From positions 1-64,000 of the forward strand of contig JAQYPT010000092.1 of the NCBI GenBank assembly GCA_028726625.1: 64,000 nucleotides of DNA, written 5' to 3'. This document shows positions 24,186 through 33,113 of the stretch, in pieces. How positions within the stretch are numbered: position 1 is the first letter of the stretch; each line of letters opens with the position of its first letter. The notes beneath the pieces were generated by a model. It was given only the letters and a program-made list of their open reading frames with translations. It was not told the DNA's origin and made no database searches. Source of the stretch: Prevotellaceae bacterium (GTDB lineage Bacteria > Bacteroidota > Bacteroidia > Bacteroidales > Bacteroidaceae). The position numbers and the translations under genes were made by a program.

Positions 24186-26510
24186 ATGATGAAAAGAAAA
24201 CATTTACACACGTTACTAATCATGTGTATTGCATTATTGTGCGCTGTCACAGTCAAGGCTGGTGACAACAAGTGGACACTGAATGCAAACCAAACCGAGT
24301 GGCTGTACACCTACACAACCGATCGCTATCCCACCACCTTTTTAGTGAATGGCTACAGTTACAATGGTTATGCCCAAGGAAAGATAACCTTCTCGTTCCG
24401 CAACACACGCGTGACCGATCGCATCGCAAATGCAGGGTGGGCTGATTTTGGTATGCGCATCGGAACAGCAGGCGATACAGATCCAGGATCTACCATACCC
24501 ACATACCAATCCTCAGGTACAGTTCAAGTTTCTTTGTATTATGCAAACGGAAACTACGCTGGCGATGTGTCATATCAGGCAAACGCTTTTCCCCACTTTC
24601 ACTACTACAATTCACACCTTGAAGATGATGGCACTGTGAAACTCAATGACGAACCCGTTTTACCTTATGGATTTTGGTGGAATCTTGACTTGCAGCGCAG
24701 CATCAAGATATTTTTCCAAAGACCCAATGGCGAAATACTCGAGACACTGCGTATTCGCCATCCGTTGGACGAGCAAGCCAAATGCTATAGTACCACAGAG
24801 GGTAACGTACGCAACTACCGTACCAACCTATGGAACAGGTTTGACGCTAATAACCGTCAACAAAACAAAAGCGTGAACTATATGGTGGACCGTGGTGACG
24901 GAACCTATCTACTGAACCCTGTCTGGGATGAGTTTTTCACACAAAATAGCAATGGCACGCTCATTGCCAAGAACAAGTACAAGCCAAACGCACTTGACTG
25001 GACTGGGAAAGTAAGCAGTACGACCGTTGTCACGGCACCTCTTAATCCACAAACACAGAAGTATGAATTGACACTCGGTTGCAGCATGCCGCTCAATCTT
25101 TTCAAAGACAAAGACAACGATAAGTTACATTCTCTCGCACAAGCCATTGTTAGAGCAGAAACTGGGAGCATCGTTGAGATGAGCTACAAATACTACGACT
25201 TCGTTGACAATCAAATACATCACACAACATGGGACTGGGGATGCGTGGCCGGCGTTGGCATTGACGACAAAACCGAGGGTAATACCGCCTATGGAACAGT
25301 TCATCCCAATGGGCGCGTAGACTTCCTCAAACGTATCGGAAATGGTGGATGGGTCAAGCTGGAGGCACCTATTCAACTCAACCAGGCATCTGCCGACATG
25401 ACCGACATTGAAGCACGCGTATGGATTGTGCTTACATCTGACAAGCCTTTCGAAGTAAGTGACGTGTTCTTGCTCTGGAGACCAGACCAACCAGGCTTCT
25501 ACCAGACATCGGCCAACAGACTCCAATTCACCGAAGCAGATAAGGATATTGATGAGTCATGGATAGACCTGTCAGCTGAAAACAAGTTCAGCCTCTTCGA
25601 CCGTGGTGCCAACCTCAATCGAGTAGTTAAGGTAAATCCCGCAACAACATTGGGACATGCGGGGCACGAACACCCCTGCAATGTGGTTATAAACGGTAGA
25701 ACTCCATTGCTCTATCTCACCGACAAAGGCGTGCGCCAAACTGACAGCAATGACGAGCACTGCTTTGTACATACAGGAGCATGGCTCAATGACAACAAGG
25801 AACAATACATGAAGAGCGGCTATACCTTTGGTGTAAACGAAACCTTTACGGCTGAAAAGGTTTGGTTTGACCGCAACTTTGCTTATAAGACAGATGCCAA
25901 CGGTAAGTCTTACAGCATGTCTACCATCTGCCTGCCCTTCGCGATGGATGCAACAGACCTGTACAAATTTAACGTAACAAAGGCGTATGAGTTCATGAAT
26001 GCCAATGACAACAAGGCTACATTTAAAGAGGTTACATCAACCGAAGCTGACAAACCTTATCTGATAGAACCGAGCGAAGCCATCACCACAGCCAACGAAA
26101 CGCCTATCGAGTTTGTCAACAAGCAAATCCCAGCCAGCAACATTGCCACAGGCGACTTCATCGGTACCTACCAATATCGCAACTTACCAGCCAAAGACGG
26201 AGAATACACGAATTACATTTTCGGTTTCAATACACAGAAATTCAATTATGTGAAGTCTACAGGTGCTTCGTTCAAGCCTTTCCGTGCCTACCTGCGCTCC
26301 AAGCAATCGGCTGGCAGCATGGCGAAGAGTATCGAATTCAGGATTTGGGATGGATCGGTGACGGGTATTGAGCAAATCGATGCTAAGGATAACACACCAT
26401 CACATGCACCCATCTACACCATCGACGGACGCATGGTTAGCCCAACGGGAAATCTACAACTCCTCCCTCAAGGCATCTACATTCAGAACGGAAAGAAAAT
26501 CATTAAATAA
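24186..26510 (+). CDS. Large exported protein with C-terminal sorting-like domain
   Basis: A 774-residue protein of unknown function. The signal peptide is LLIMCIALLCAVTVKAG. The body is beta-rich with many aromatic and Asn/Asp residues and no catalytic motif that I recognise. The last ~40 residues (APIYTIDGRMVSPTGNLQLL, then PQGIYIQNGKKIIK) have the pattern seen at the end of many secreted Prevotella/Bacteroides proteins and resemble type IX-style C-terminal domains. Eight bases downstream a small acidic protein gene follows, and a terminator then closes the pair. Surface location is likely; the ligand or substrate is not evident. Confidence 0.75.
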   Translation: MMKRKHLHTLLIMCIALLCAVTVKAGDNKWTLNANQTEWLYTYTTDRYPTTFLVNGYSYNGYAQGKITFSFRNTRVTDRIANAGWADFGMRIGTAGDTDPGSTIPTYQSSGTVQVSLYYANGNYAGDVSYQANAFPHFHYYNSHLEDDGTVKLNDEPVLPYGFWWNLDLQRSIKIFFQRPNGEILETLRIRHPLDEQAKCYSTTEGNVRNYRTNLWNRFDANNRQQNKSVNYMVDRGDGTYLLNPVWDEFFTQNSNGTLIAKNKYKPNALDWTGKVSSTTVVTAPLNPQTQKYELTLGCSMPLNLFKDKDNDKLHSLAQAIVRAETGSIVEMSYKYYDFVDNQIHHTTWDWGCVAGVGIDDKTEGNTAYGTVHPNGRVDFLKRIGNGGWVKLEAPIQLNQASADMTDIEARVWIVLTSDKPFEVSDVFLLWRPDQPGFYQTSANRLQFTEADKDIDESWIDLSAENKFSLFDRGANLNRVVKVNPATTLGHAGHEHPCNVVINGRTPLLYLTDKGVRQTDSNDEHCFVHTGAWLNDNKEQYMKSGYTFGVNETFTAEKVWFDRNFAYKTDANGKSYSMSTICLPFAMDATDLYKFNVTKAYEFMNANDNKATFKEVTSTEADKPYLIEPSEAITTANETPIEFVNKQIPASNIATGDFIGTYQYRNLPAKDGEYTNYIFGFNTQKFNYVKSTGASFKPFRAYLRSKQSAGSMAKSIEFRIWDGSVTGIEQIDAKDNTPSHAPIYTIDGRMVSPTGNLQLLPQGIYIQNGKKIIK

Positions 26511-26518
26511 GCAAACAA

Positions 26519-26695
26519 ATGAAGAAGATATATCAACAGCCCCTCATCGACATAATTAAAATCAACGCCGAAGACCTATTGAAGGATGTAGTCGCATCAG
26601 ACGAAGACGATGCAGCAGGAGCCAAGAAGGCCGACTTCGACTACTCGGATGACGAAGACTGGGAGCAGAATCGGTGGTATGATGGTGGAAGATAA
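26519..26695 (+). CDS. Small acidic protein of the YxxPxxDIIKI family (locus 1)
   Basis: A 58-residue protein with no signal peptide: MKKIYQQPLIDIIKINAEDL, then an acidic, Gly/Ala-rich middle and a DFDYSDDEDWEQNRWYDGGR tail. It starts eight bases after the exported-protein stop and ends just before a terminator, so it is in the same transcript. The protein at 46178-46402 shares (I/Y)QPxxDIIKI(N/D)xExLL near the start and an acidic, Arg-ending tail. Short proteins with this N-terminal pattern are common and uncharacterised in Bacteroidota, as I recall; no function is assigned. Confidence 0.7.
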   Translation: MKKIYQQPLIDIIKINAEDLLKDVVASDEDDAAGAKKADFDYSDDEDWEQNRWYDGGR

Positions 26696-26741
26696 ATACG
26701 TGCGTGGTGCCTGACAGAAGGTAAATCCACACACATCCATC

Positions 26742-26789
26742 AAGTAGGAGGTAAACGTTCATCAGCAGCGTTTACCTCCTACTTTCATT
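26742..26789 (+). terminator. Terminator of the exported-protein operon
   Basis: AAGTAGGAGGTAAACG pairs with CGTTTACCTCCTACTT (16 bp) followed by TCATTTTT. The rest of the gap 26696-27048 contains a second hairpin at 26906-26942 (GAGGGTGT / ACACCCTC, then a T-run) and nothing else that I recognise. Confidence 0.85.
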
Positions 26790-27048
26790 TTTACCCAGCA
26801 ATCTCTTTTTGTGTTATCAACATGCTGCGTAGAAAATTCATGTTGCACATTTCAATAAAAAACGCGATATATAACCAGTGAGAATAATAACGATATATAT
26901 ATAATGAGGGTGTACCATAAAGATGAATTGTGACACACCCTCCTACAATATTTTTTGCACAGGAAACTTATGGAAGAATCGCACCTGTGAAAGTACAAAT
27001 CAAGGAAAAATGCGCTACAAGTTCAGTAGCGATCCAACCTCAACTTGC

Positions 27049-28371
27049 TTAAAATTGTACCTCTATAATCTTATCAATGCAATCCTTCGACAATGCTGTT
27101 GGCAAGGTAAGCACCACACCTGTTTGGCATCTTTCCACCTTTACTGGCTGCTTAGTGTCATAAACAAAGGCTTTCTTGATGCGCTGTTTGCCGACGGGCA
27201 ATAGCAAACTACGGTCGTGCAGATTCAGGATATGCACAAAGAGACGATTGTTTTTCTGCGTGGTAACGCCCCAATCGTGAGGCTTCACCATGCCCCCTCG
27301 AGTGCCATATATCGTTTCTCCATACAATTTCATCCACTGTCCAACCTTCTGCAAGCGTTCCAAAGCCACGGCAGGGAGCTCACCATCGGGCTGTGGCCCA
27401 ATGTTCATCAACAGGTTAGCGTTCATTCCAGCCGCCTTGACAATGTAACGTATCAAGGTGGTGTCCGACTTATAGTCCTGGTCGGTAATCTTATATCCCC
27501 ACATGCCATTCATAGTTTCGCATGTTTCCAACGGCAACCTACTGATATCTTGTCCCGACAAACCAGCATTGTTCTCACCAGGTAAATCCCGTTCGAATAT
27601 CTGAATGTCCTCGCCTTGGAAAGGAATGGTGTGATGATTGTTACCCACCAAGCACGCAGGTTGTAAGCGATGAATGAGCTGATATTGCTCTTCCAGTTGC
27701 CAATCGAAATCGGGTTGCTGATCCCACCAACCGTCAAACCATATCGCACCTATCTTTCCATAGTTGGTTAACAGTTCGGTAAGTTGGTTGTTCATAAACG
27801 CATAATAATGCTGCCAATTGCCTTGAGGGTTGGGACGCCCTGTCCCTCGTCCTGTTCTTCCCCACACTGCATCCTCTCTGTACCAGTCAATATGCGAATA
27901 ATACAGATGCAATCGGATGCCCTGCTTATGACATTCGTCTGCCAACTCCTTCAAGATGTCGCGCTTGAAGGGGGTTGCATCCACGATATTATAGTCAGAA
28001 TACTGGGTCTTGAACATAGAGAATCCCTCATGATGACGGGTAGTAAAGCAAATATACTTCGCCCCCGATGCCTTGATAGCCGATACCCAAGCAGCTGCAT
28101 TGAACCGAGAAGGATAAAAACCTCCTGCTAGTTTAGCATACTCTTTGTAGTTCAAATTCTTGTTGGTCATGGTCCACTCGCCCGTTGCCAACATGCTATA
28201 CAAGCCCCAATGCAGGAAAATACCAAACTTAGCATCTTGAAACGCTTGGCGCGAAGCCACATTCGCTGCCGTAGGTTGATAATCGTGAGCTTTCGTTGAC
28301 GTAGTTACTGATTGTGCGAAAGCTGATACTGACAAGCACAAAGCCAGTGCCAAGGAAAATAATTGATTCAT
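27049..28371 (-). CDS. GH29 alpha-L-fucosidase (secreted)
   Basis: A 440-residue retaining fucosidase. A signal peptide (LALALCLSVSAFAQ) is followed by the family core: FGIFLHWGLYSMLATGEW, ICFTTRHHEGFSMFKTQYSD and the nucleophile segment GAIWFDGWWDQ. The length and short C-terminus fit GH29 without carbohydrate-binding modules. It removes fucose from glycoprotein or mucin chains, consistent with the GH92 and GH27 enzymes nearby. The gene follows mutS on the minus strand, 19 bases apart, so it may be co-transcribed with it despite the unrelated role. Confidence 0.92.
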   Translation of the reverse strand: MNQLFSLALALCLSVSAFAQSVTTSTKAHDYQPTAANVASRQAFQDAKFGIFLHWGLYSMLATGEWTMTNKNLNYKEYAKLAGGFYPSRFNAAAWVSAIKASGAKYICFTTRHHEGFSMFKTQYSDYNIVDATPFKRDILKELADECHKQGIRLHLYYSHIDWYREDAVWGRTGRGTGRPNPQGNWQHYYAFMNNQLTELLTNYGKIGAIWFDGWWDQQPDFDWQLEEQYQLIHRLQPACLVGNNHHTIPFQGEDIQIFERDLPGENNAGLSGQDISRLPLETCETMNGMWGYKITDQDYKSDTTLIRYIVKAAGMNANLLMNIGPQPDGELPAVALERLQKVGQWMKLYGETIYGTRGGMVKPHDWGVTTQKNNRLFVHILNLHDRSLLLPVGKQRIKKAFVYDTKQPVKVERCQTGVVLTLPTALSKDCIDKIIEVQF

Positions 28372-28390
28372 ATATTAGAATTTCACCTGG

Positions 28391-31054
28391 TTATTCTGCC
28401 CCAATGATTTTCTTGATTTCGTTGAGTTTGTTCAATGCCTCCATGGGCGTAAGGTTATTGATGTCAAGTCCGAGTATCTCGTCACGAACCTGACACAGCA
28501 CGGGATCGTCCAGCTGAAAGAAGCTCAATTGCATGCCTTCCCTGCTCTCTTCCAAGCGTTTCACGCTGGGTTTGCCCACCGAACCCACCTCGCTGTTATC
28601 GGCTTCCAGCTGTTTTAAGATTACATTAGAGCGTTTAACGATGCTTCGGGGCATGCCCGCAATCTCGGCCACATGAATACCAAAGCTATGTTCTGAGCCG
28701 CCACGTTCCAACTTACGCATAAAGATAACCTTGCCATCTGCCTCTTTCACACTCACGTTGTAATTGTGAATCCTCGGGAAATGCTTCTCCATTTCGTTCA
28801 ATTCATGGTAGTGTGTGGCAAAAAGCGTGCGTGCCCGAGCTCTCGGTTGCTCGTGCAAGTACTCCACAATCGCCCAGGCAATGGAGATACCATCGTATGT
28901 TGATGTTCCCCTACCCAACTCATCGAAGAGCACCAGCGACCTGTTGGTCACGTTGTTCAGGATATTTGCCGCCTCTGTCATCTCCACCATGAAGGTAGAT
29001 TCACCCAAGGAGATATTGTCAGAAGCCCCCACGCGCGTGAAAATCTTATCCACCAAACCTATCTTCGCACGCTCCGCAGGTACGAAACATCCTATCTGCG
29101 CCAATAGTACTATTAATGCCGTTTGGCGCAACAGCGCCGACTTTCCCGCCATGTTAGGTCCGGTAATCATCATGACCTGCTGTTTCTCCGTATCCAAGTA
29201 GATGTCGTTAGGCACGTATGTCTCGCCTAAGGGTAGCTGCATCTCGATGACTGGGTGACGACCTTGCTTGATGTCAAGAACGTCGGTGGCGTCAATTTGC
29301 GGACGCACATACTGGTTTTCCTCCGCCACCTGCGCAAAGCCAAGCAGACAATCCAAATGGGCTATCAGGTTGGCATCAAGCTGTATCTGCGGAATGTACG
29401 GCTGCATATCGACAATGAGTTCACGAAACAGCTTGTCTTCCAGCATCATGATGCGCTCGTCAGCCCCTAATATTTTCTCCTCATAAGCCTTCAGTTCCTC
29501 GGTAATGTAGCGTTCTGCCTGTGCCAATGTTTGTTTGCGAACCCAGTTCTCCGGCACTTTGTCTTTATACATGTTGCGCACCTCGAGGTAATACCCAAAC
29601 ACGTTGTTGTATCCCACCTTCAGCGATGCAATGCCCGTTTGCTCTACCTCACGCTCCTGTATCTGTATCAGATAATCCTTACCGTTGCGCGATATTTGTC
29701 GCAGCTCATCGAGTTCGGTATCGTAACCATCGGCTATCACCCCACCTTTGTTCACCAATAGGGGCGGATCGGGTTGTATCTCGTGTTCAATGCGGTCGCG
29801 AATGGTCTCGCAAAGTTGCAATTGTTCGCCAATTCTCCGCAAGCTCTCGTTCGATGCTTTCATGCAGGCAGCCTTCACGGGTTGTAGGGCTTGCAGCGCA
29901 TTCTTTAGCTGTACCACCTCTCGGGGCGAAACTCTGCCCACAGCCACCTTTGAGATAATGCGCTCAAGGTCGCCTATGCGCTGAAACTGCTCACCCACCA
30001 ACTGTCGGAAATCGGGGTCTTTAAAGAAATAATCCACCACATCCAAGCGTTGTTGAATGGGCGTTACGTCCTTCAACGGAAACACCATCCAGCGGCGAAG
30101 CATACGTCCTCCCATGGGTGTGATGGTCTTGTCGATGATGTTCAACAACGACCGTCCCCCCTCTTGCATGGTGTCAATCAGTTCGAGCGAATGAATGGTA
30201 AACTTGTCCAACCGCACATAGCGTTCTTCTTCGATGCGAGCAAGCGACGTGATGTGCCCGATATTCGTGTGTTGGGTAATCTCCAAATACTGCAAAATGG
30301 CACCCGAAGCCACGATACCACTTTTCATTTGCTCTACACCAAAGCCTTTCAGCGACTTGGTGCCAAAGTGTTTCAGCAGTCGTTGGCGTGCACTCTGCTC
30401 GGTAAACACCCAGTCTTCCAATTCAAAGACACAGTATTTGGTGCCAAAATGGGTGTCAAAATCGCGCTTGTTGTTGCGGTCGTACAACACTTCCTTGGGC
30501 GCAAAGCTGCCCAATAATTTCTCCACGTAGTCATAAGTACCCTCACCCGTGAGAAATTCGCCCGTCGAAATGTCCAAAAAACTCACGCCGCACGCCGCCT
30601 TACCAAAATGCACTGCCGCCAAGAAGTTGTTTTCCTTATAGTTCAACACGTTATCCCCCATCGCCACACCCGGTGTCACCAACTCTGTAATACCACGTTT
30701 CACCATCTTGTCGGTGGCGGAAAGTCCCTTCTTCCCTTTCAGTTCCTCTCGCTTTTTCTTAGGGTCTTCCAGCTGGTCGCAAATAGCCACGCGCTTGCCA
30801 GCCCTTATCAGTTTAGGCAAATATGTATCAAGAGCGTGGTGCGGAAAACCAGCCATAGCCGTTTCACCACTATTGCCCCCATTGTTTCTTTTCGTGAGCG
30901 TGATGCCCAAGATGCGCGAACCCTCAATGGCATCATCGCCATACGTCTCATAAAAGTCGCCACACCGAAAGAGCAACAGCGCATCGGGATGCTGCCGCTT
31001 CATGCTGAAAAACTGTTTCATCATTGGTGTAAGACCTTTATCTTTCTGTGCCAT
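28391..31054 (-). CDS. mutS: DNA mismatch repair protein MutS
   Basis: An 887-residue mismatch-recognition ATPase of normal length. The N-terminal mismatch-binding motif is [13 protein letters not shown] (the F-x-E that contacts the mismatch), followed by connector, lever and clamp domains. The C-terminal ATPase carries Walker [14 protein letters not shown], the signature stretch [11 protein letters not shown], Walker [18 protein letters not shown] and FATHYHEL. It acts with MutL, which is not in this window. Its loss would raise homopolymer slippage, which is relevant to the poly-G promoters described here. Confidence 0.97.
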   Translation of the reverse strand: MAQKDKGLTPMMKQFFSMKRQHPDALLLFRCGDFYETYGDDAIEGSRILGITLTKRNNGGNSGETAMAGFPHHALDTYLPKLIRAGKRVAICDQLEDPKKKREELKGKKGLSATDKMVKRGITELVTPGVAMGDNVLNYKENNFLAAVHFGKAACGVSFLDISTGEFLTGEGTYDYVEKLLGSFAPKEVLYDRNNKRDFDTHFGTKYCVFELEDWVFTEQSARQRLLKHFGTKSLKGFGVEQMKSGIVASGAILQYLEITQHTNIGHITSLARIEEERYVRLDKFTIHSLELIDTMQEGGRSLLNIIDKTITPMGGRMLRRWMVFPLKDVTPIQQRLDVVDYFFKDPDFRQLVGEQFQRIGDLERIISKVAVGRVSPREVVQLKNALQALQPVKAACMKASNESLRRIGEQLQLCETIRDRIEHEIQPDPPLLVNKGGVIADGYDTELDELRQISRNGKDYLIQIQEREVEQTGIASLKVGYNNVFGYYLEVRNMYKDKVPENWVRKQTLAQAERYITEELKAYEEKILGADERIMMLEDKLFRELIVDMQPYIPQIQLDANLIAHLDCLLGFAQVAEENQYVRPQIDATDVLDIKQGRHPVIEMQLPLGETYVPNDIYLDTEKQQVMMITGPNMAGKSALLRQTALIVLLAQIGCFVPAERAKIGLVDKIFTRVGASDNISLGESTFMVEMTEAANILNNVTNRSLVLFDELGRGTSTYDGISIAWAIVEYLHEQPRARARTLFATHYHELNEMEKHFPRIHNYNVSVKEADGKVIFMRKLERGGSEHSFGIHVAEIAGMPRSIVKRSNVILKQLEADNSEVGSVGKPSVKRLEESREGMQLSFFQLDDPVLCQVRDEILGLDINNLTPMEALNKLNEIKKIIGAE

Positions 31055-31078
31055 AGGGGAATATTTCTGTTGAATTTA

Positions 31079-31109
31079 CAAAGTTATCAAAAAACGATTG
31101 GTAGGCAAA
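31079..31109 (-). promoter_or_regulatory. Promoter of mutS
   Basis: Minus strand: TTTG (31109-31106), 19 bp, TAACTTTG (31086-31079), 25 bases before the mutS start. Confidence 0.75.
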
Positions 31110-31254
31110 ATAATTGAGTCATTTTTAGAATATCAGCCGTCTTGGCGGGCAACCGACAATTCTACCAATATCAACCAAGATTGAATATACTGTAAGGAGC
31201 CCAACTCCTAAGTTTATCAGAAGGATTGTTATTTTCCTTAACATAATCATTAAT

Positions 31255-32406
31255 TTACTTTCTCTTGCCTTTCAAGCCCATTTCCAATTCCTCAATAGTC
31301 GGCATGGAAGATTTGAAGTCTTTCGGGAAGAGCTTGGACAATTGATATTCTGATATTCCCATTGGTTCCTTATATGATTCCAAGGCGTATTTTGCCACCA
31401 CATTATCTTTGTCCTTGCAGATGAGTAAACCGATGGTAGGGTTGTCGACATCGGTCTTGAACTGATGGTTAATGGCTGAGACATAGAAACTCAACTGTCC
31501 CAAGAATGATGGATGGAACGATTGGGCTTTTAGCTCTATGACGACATACGCATGGAGGTGGGCATTGTAAAACAGCAGGTCGGGGAAGAACTCCTGTTGT
31601 CCTACCTCTAAACGAAACTGTCTGCCCATATAGGAAAATCCCTTTCCAAGTTCCAAAAGGAAACGAGTAACGTTGTTCACCAATTCATCCTCAATGTCTC
31701 GCTCGTCATATTTCTCCCTTAGATTAAGGAAGTCTAATTGATAAGGGTCTTTGGTTATTTGTTGAGCCAAGTCGCTTTGTACAGCAGGAAGCGTAGATTG
31801 AAAGTTGGTGATAGCCTTGCCGTCACGCTCATACAAGTCAGTATCAAGCCAGTTGAGAAGAGTGTCACGTCCCCAATTGTTCTCCCAAGTCTTTCTTATA
31901 AAGAATATAGCTTTATCCATGTCGTCCCTGCATTTTTCTAAGATACGGCAATGATGTCCCCAAGGAATCAGAAACAGCAAACTGAAATCGTCAACAGGTT
32001 GTTGACGTTTTCGTTTGTAGTCTGAAACTCGCTGAATATCTGCATTATATGTATCTTTCACAAAATCGCCAGCAACTTGCGGACGATTTGCAACCAATGG
32101 AGCATAGAGCTTGTAGAAGTAGCTCATGTATTTCAAGTTGGTTGGTGAGAATCCCTTTGTACCAGGCATTTCATTCTTCAAGTCCTGACTAAGATTCTTG
32201 TAGAACCCTGAGCCATAAGTATTGGTATATTGCTTGGCTTCGATGTCTCGTCCTAACTTCCAATAGAAGTCCAACAAGTAGCCATTGGTGGCACATGACG
32301 CTTTGAGGCGATGGCTGTAGAAACGTTCTTTGAGTTCTACAAGCCAGTCCTTATAGTCACTGTCGTCATGGAGGACTATAGATAAGTCTATATTTTTCTT
32401 TGCCAT
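31255..32406 (-). CDS. DUF1016/YhcG-family PD-(D/E)XK nuclease-like protein
   Basis: A 383-residue two-domain protein. The N-terminal DUF1016 part (SHRLKASCATNGYLLDFYWK, LKYMSYFYKLYAPLV) is probably DNA-binding or scaffold. The C-terminal nuclease fold has FRLEVGQQEFFPDLLFYNAH and AYVVIELK, supplying the catalytic D and ExK. Such genes often sit beside restriction-modification systems, but none is seen here; the neighbours are mutS and non-coding repeat copy C. A role in defence or DNA repair is possible and unproven. Confidence 0.85.
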   Translation of the reverse strand: MAKKNIDLSIVLHDDSDYKDWLVELKERFYSHRLKASCATNGYLLDFYWKLGRDIEAKQYTNTYGSGFYKNLSQDLKNEMPGTKGFSPTNLKYMSYFYKLYAPLVANRPQVAGDFVKDTYNADIQRVSDYKRKRQQPVDDFSLLFLIPWGHHCRILEKCRDDMDKAIFFIRKTWENNWGRDTLLNWLDTDLYERDGKAITNFQSTLPAVQSDLAQQITKDPYQLDFLNLREKYDERDIEDELVNNVTRFLLELGKGFSYMGRQFRLEVGQQEFFPDLLFYNAHLHAYVVIELKAQSFHPSFLGQLSFYVSAINHQFKTDVDNPTIGLLICKDKDNVVAKYALESYKEPMGISEYQLSKLFPKDFKSSMPTIEELEMGLKGKRK

Positions 32407-32590
32407 TGTTATATTTTTTATTTATGGCATAAATATACTATTTTATCGTGATAAATCATTATTAGCAAAAGACTTTTTGAATAAGATGGCAACTATTTAG
32501 GGAATTCCAGCTAATTCCCTACATCAGTTTGTTAATTCTAATGTAATCAACAGACACTGCATCATGTGTGTGAAGACAGTCCATGATGAT

Positions 32591-32994
32591 GAATTTTCTT
32601 GACATCGCACCGCTTTATATTTCGCTTATTTCAAAACAACTTTGGTTGTTGGCGCAAATTCGCCCAAAATAGGATGTATTCTTATTTGATTGATTATTAA
32701 TGCGTTACGTCAGCATGGTGATAACATGTGTCCATCTTTCATGCGTTTTTACGCTAAAAGCATTGCTATTAGGGTGAAATATGCATGCTTTTGCCTGCTT
32801 AGACCATACAGATTGACGGTCAAAATGATGCTGTTAATGGTGTAAAAACAAAAATTTGAGGGTGAAAATCGTTTTTTCTTGCTGCGACAACTGCTTGTAT
32901 GCATCCTCCAAGCCTATTGATTTTTTCCAGAATGAAAGTAGGGAAGGGCTGTTTTAAGGGTGTTTTTTGGATAAAAAATTAAACAAATTTTGGA
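32591..32994 (+). repeat. ~400 bp dispersed non-coding repeat, copy C
   Basis: Blocks: GAATTTTCTTGACATC at the start, TTATATTTCGCTTATTTC shared with copy B, AAAAGCATTGC at +166, TGCATGCTTTTGCCTG shared with copy B, AAATGATGC at +232, GCCTATTG at +321 and a closing GGATAAAAAATTAAACAAAT. It fills most of the gene-free stretch 32407-33113; the remainder holds a hairpin overlapping the stop codon of the LtaS-like gene. Confidence 0.8.
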
Positions 32995-33113
32995 GTGCAA
33001 ATGCTCTCGCTCGGGCAAATGCGCATGTGTTTTGTGAAGCTCATGAAGAACGGTTAAAGCGGGCAGATGCCATGACCTGCCCCGTCAGACTGCCGGCCGT
33101 GCGCCTGTGGGGG

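Noticed and set aside
26906-26942. Possible small RNA in the 26.7-27.0 kb gap
   Set aside because: Only a simple hairpin with a T-run is visible, best explained as a terminator.
31255-32406. Restriction-modification or defence island around the DUF1016 gene
   Set aside because: No methylase, specificity subunit or other defence gene adjoins it.
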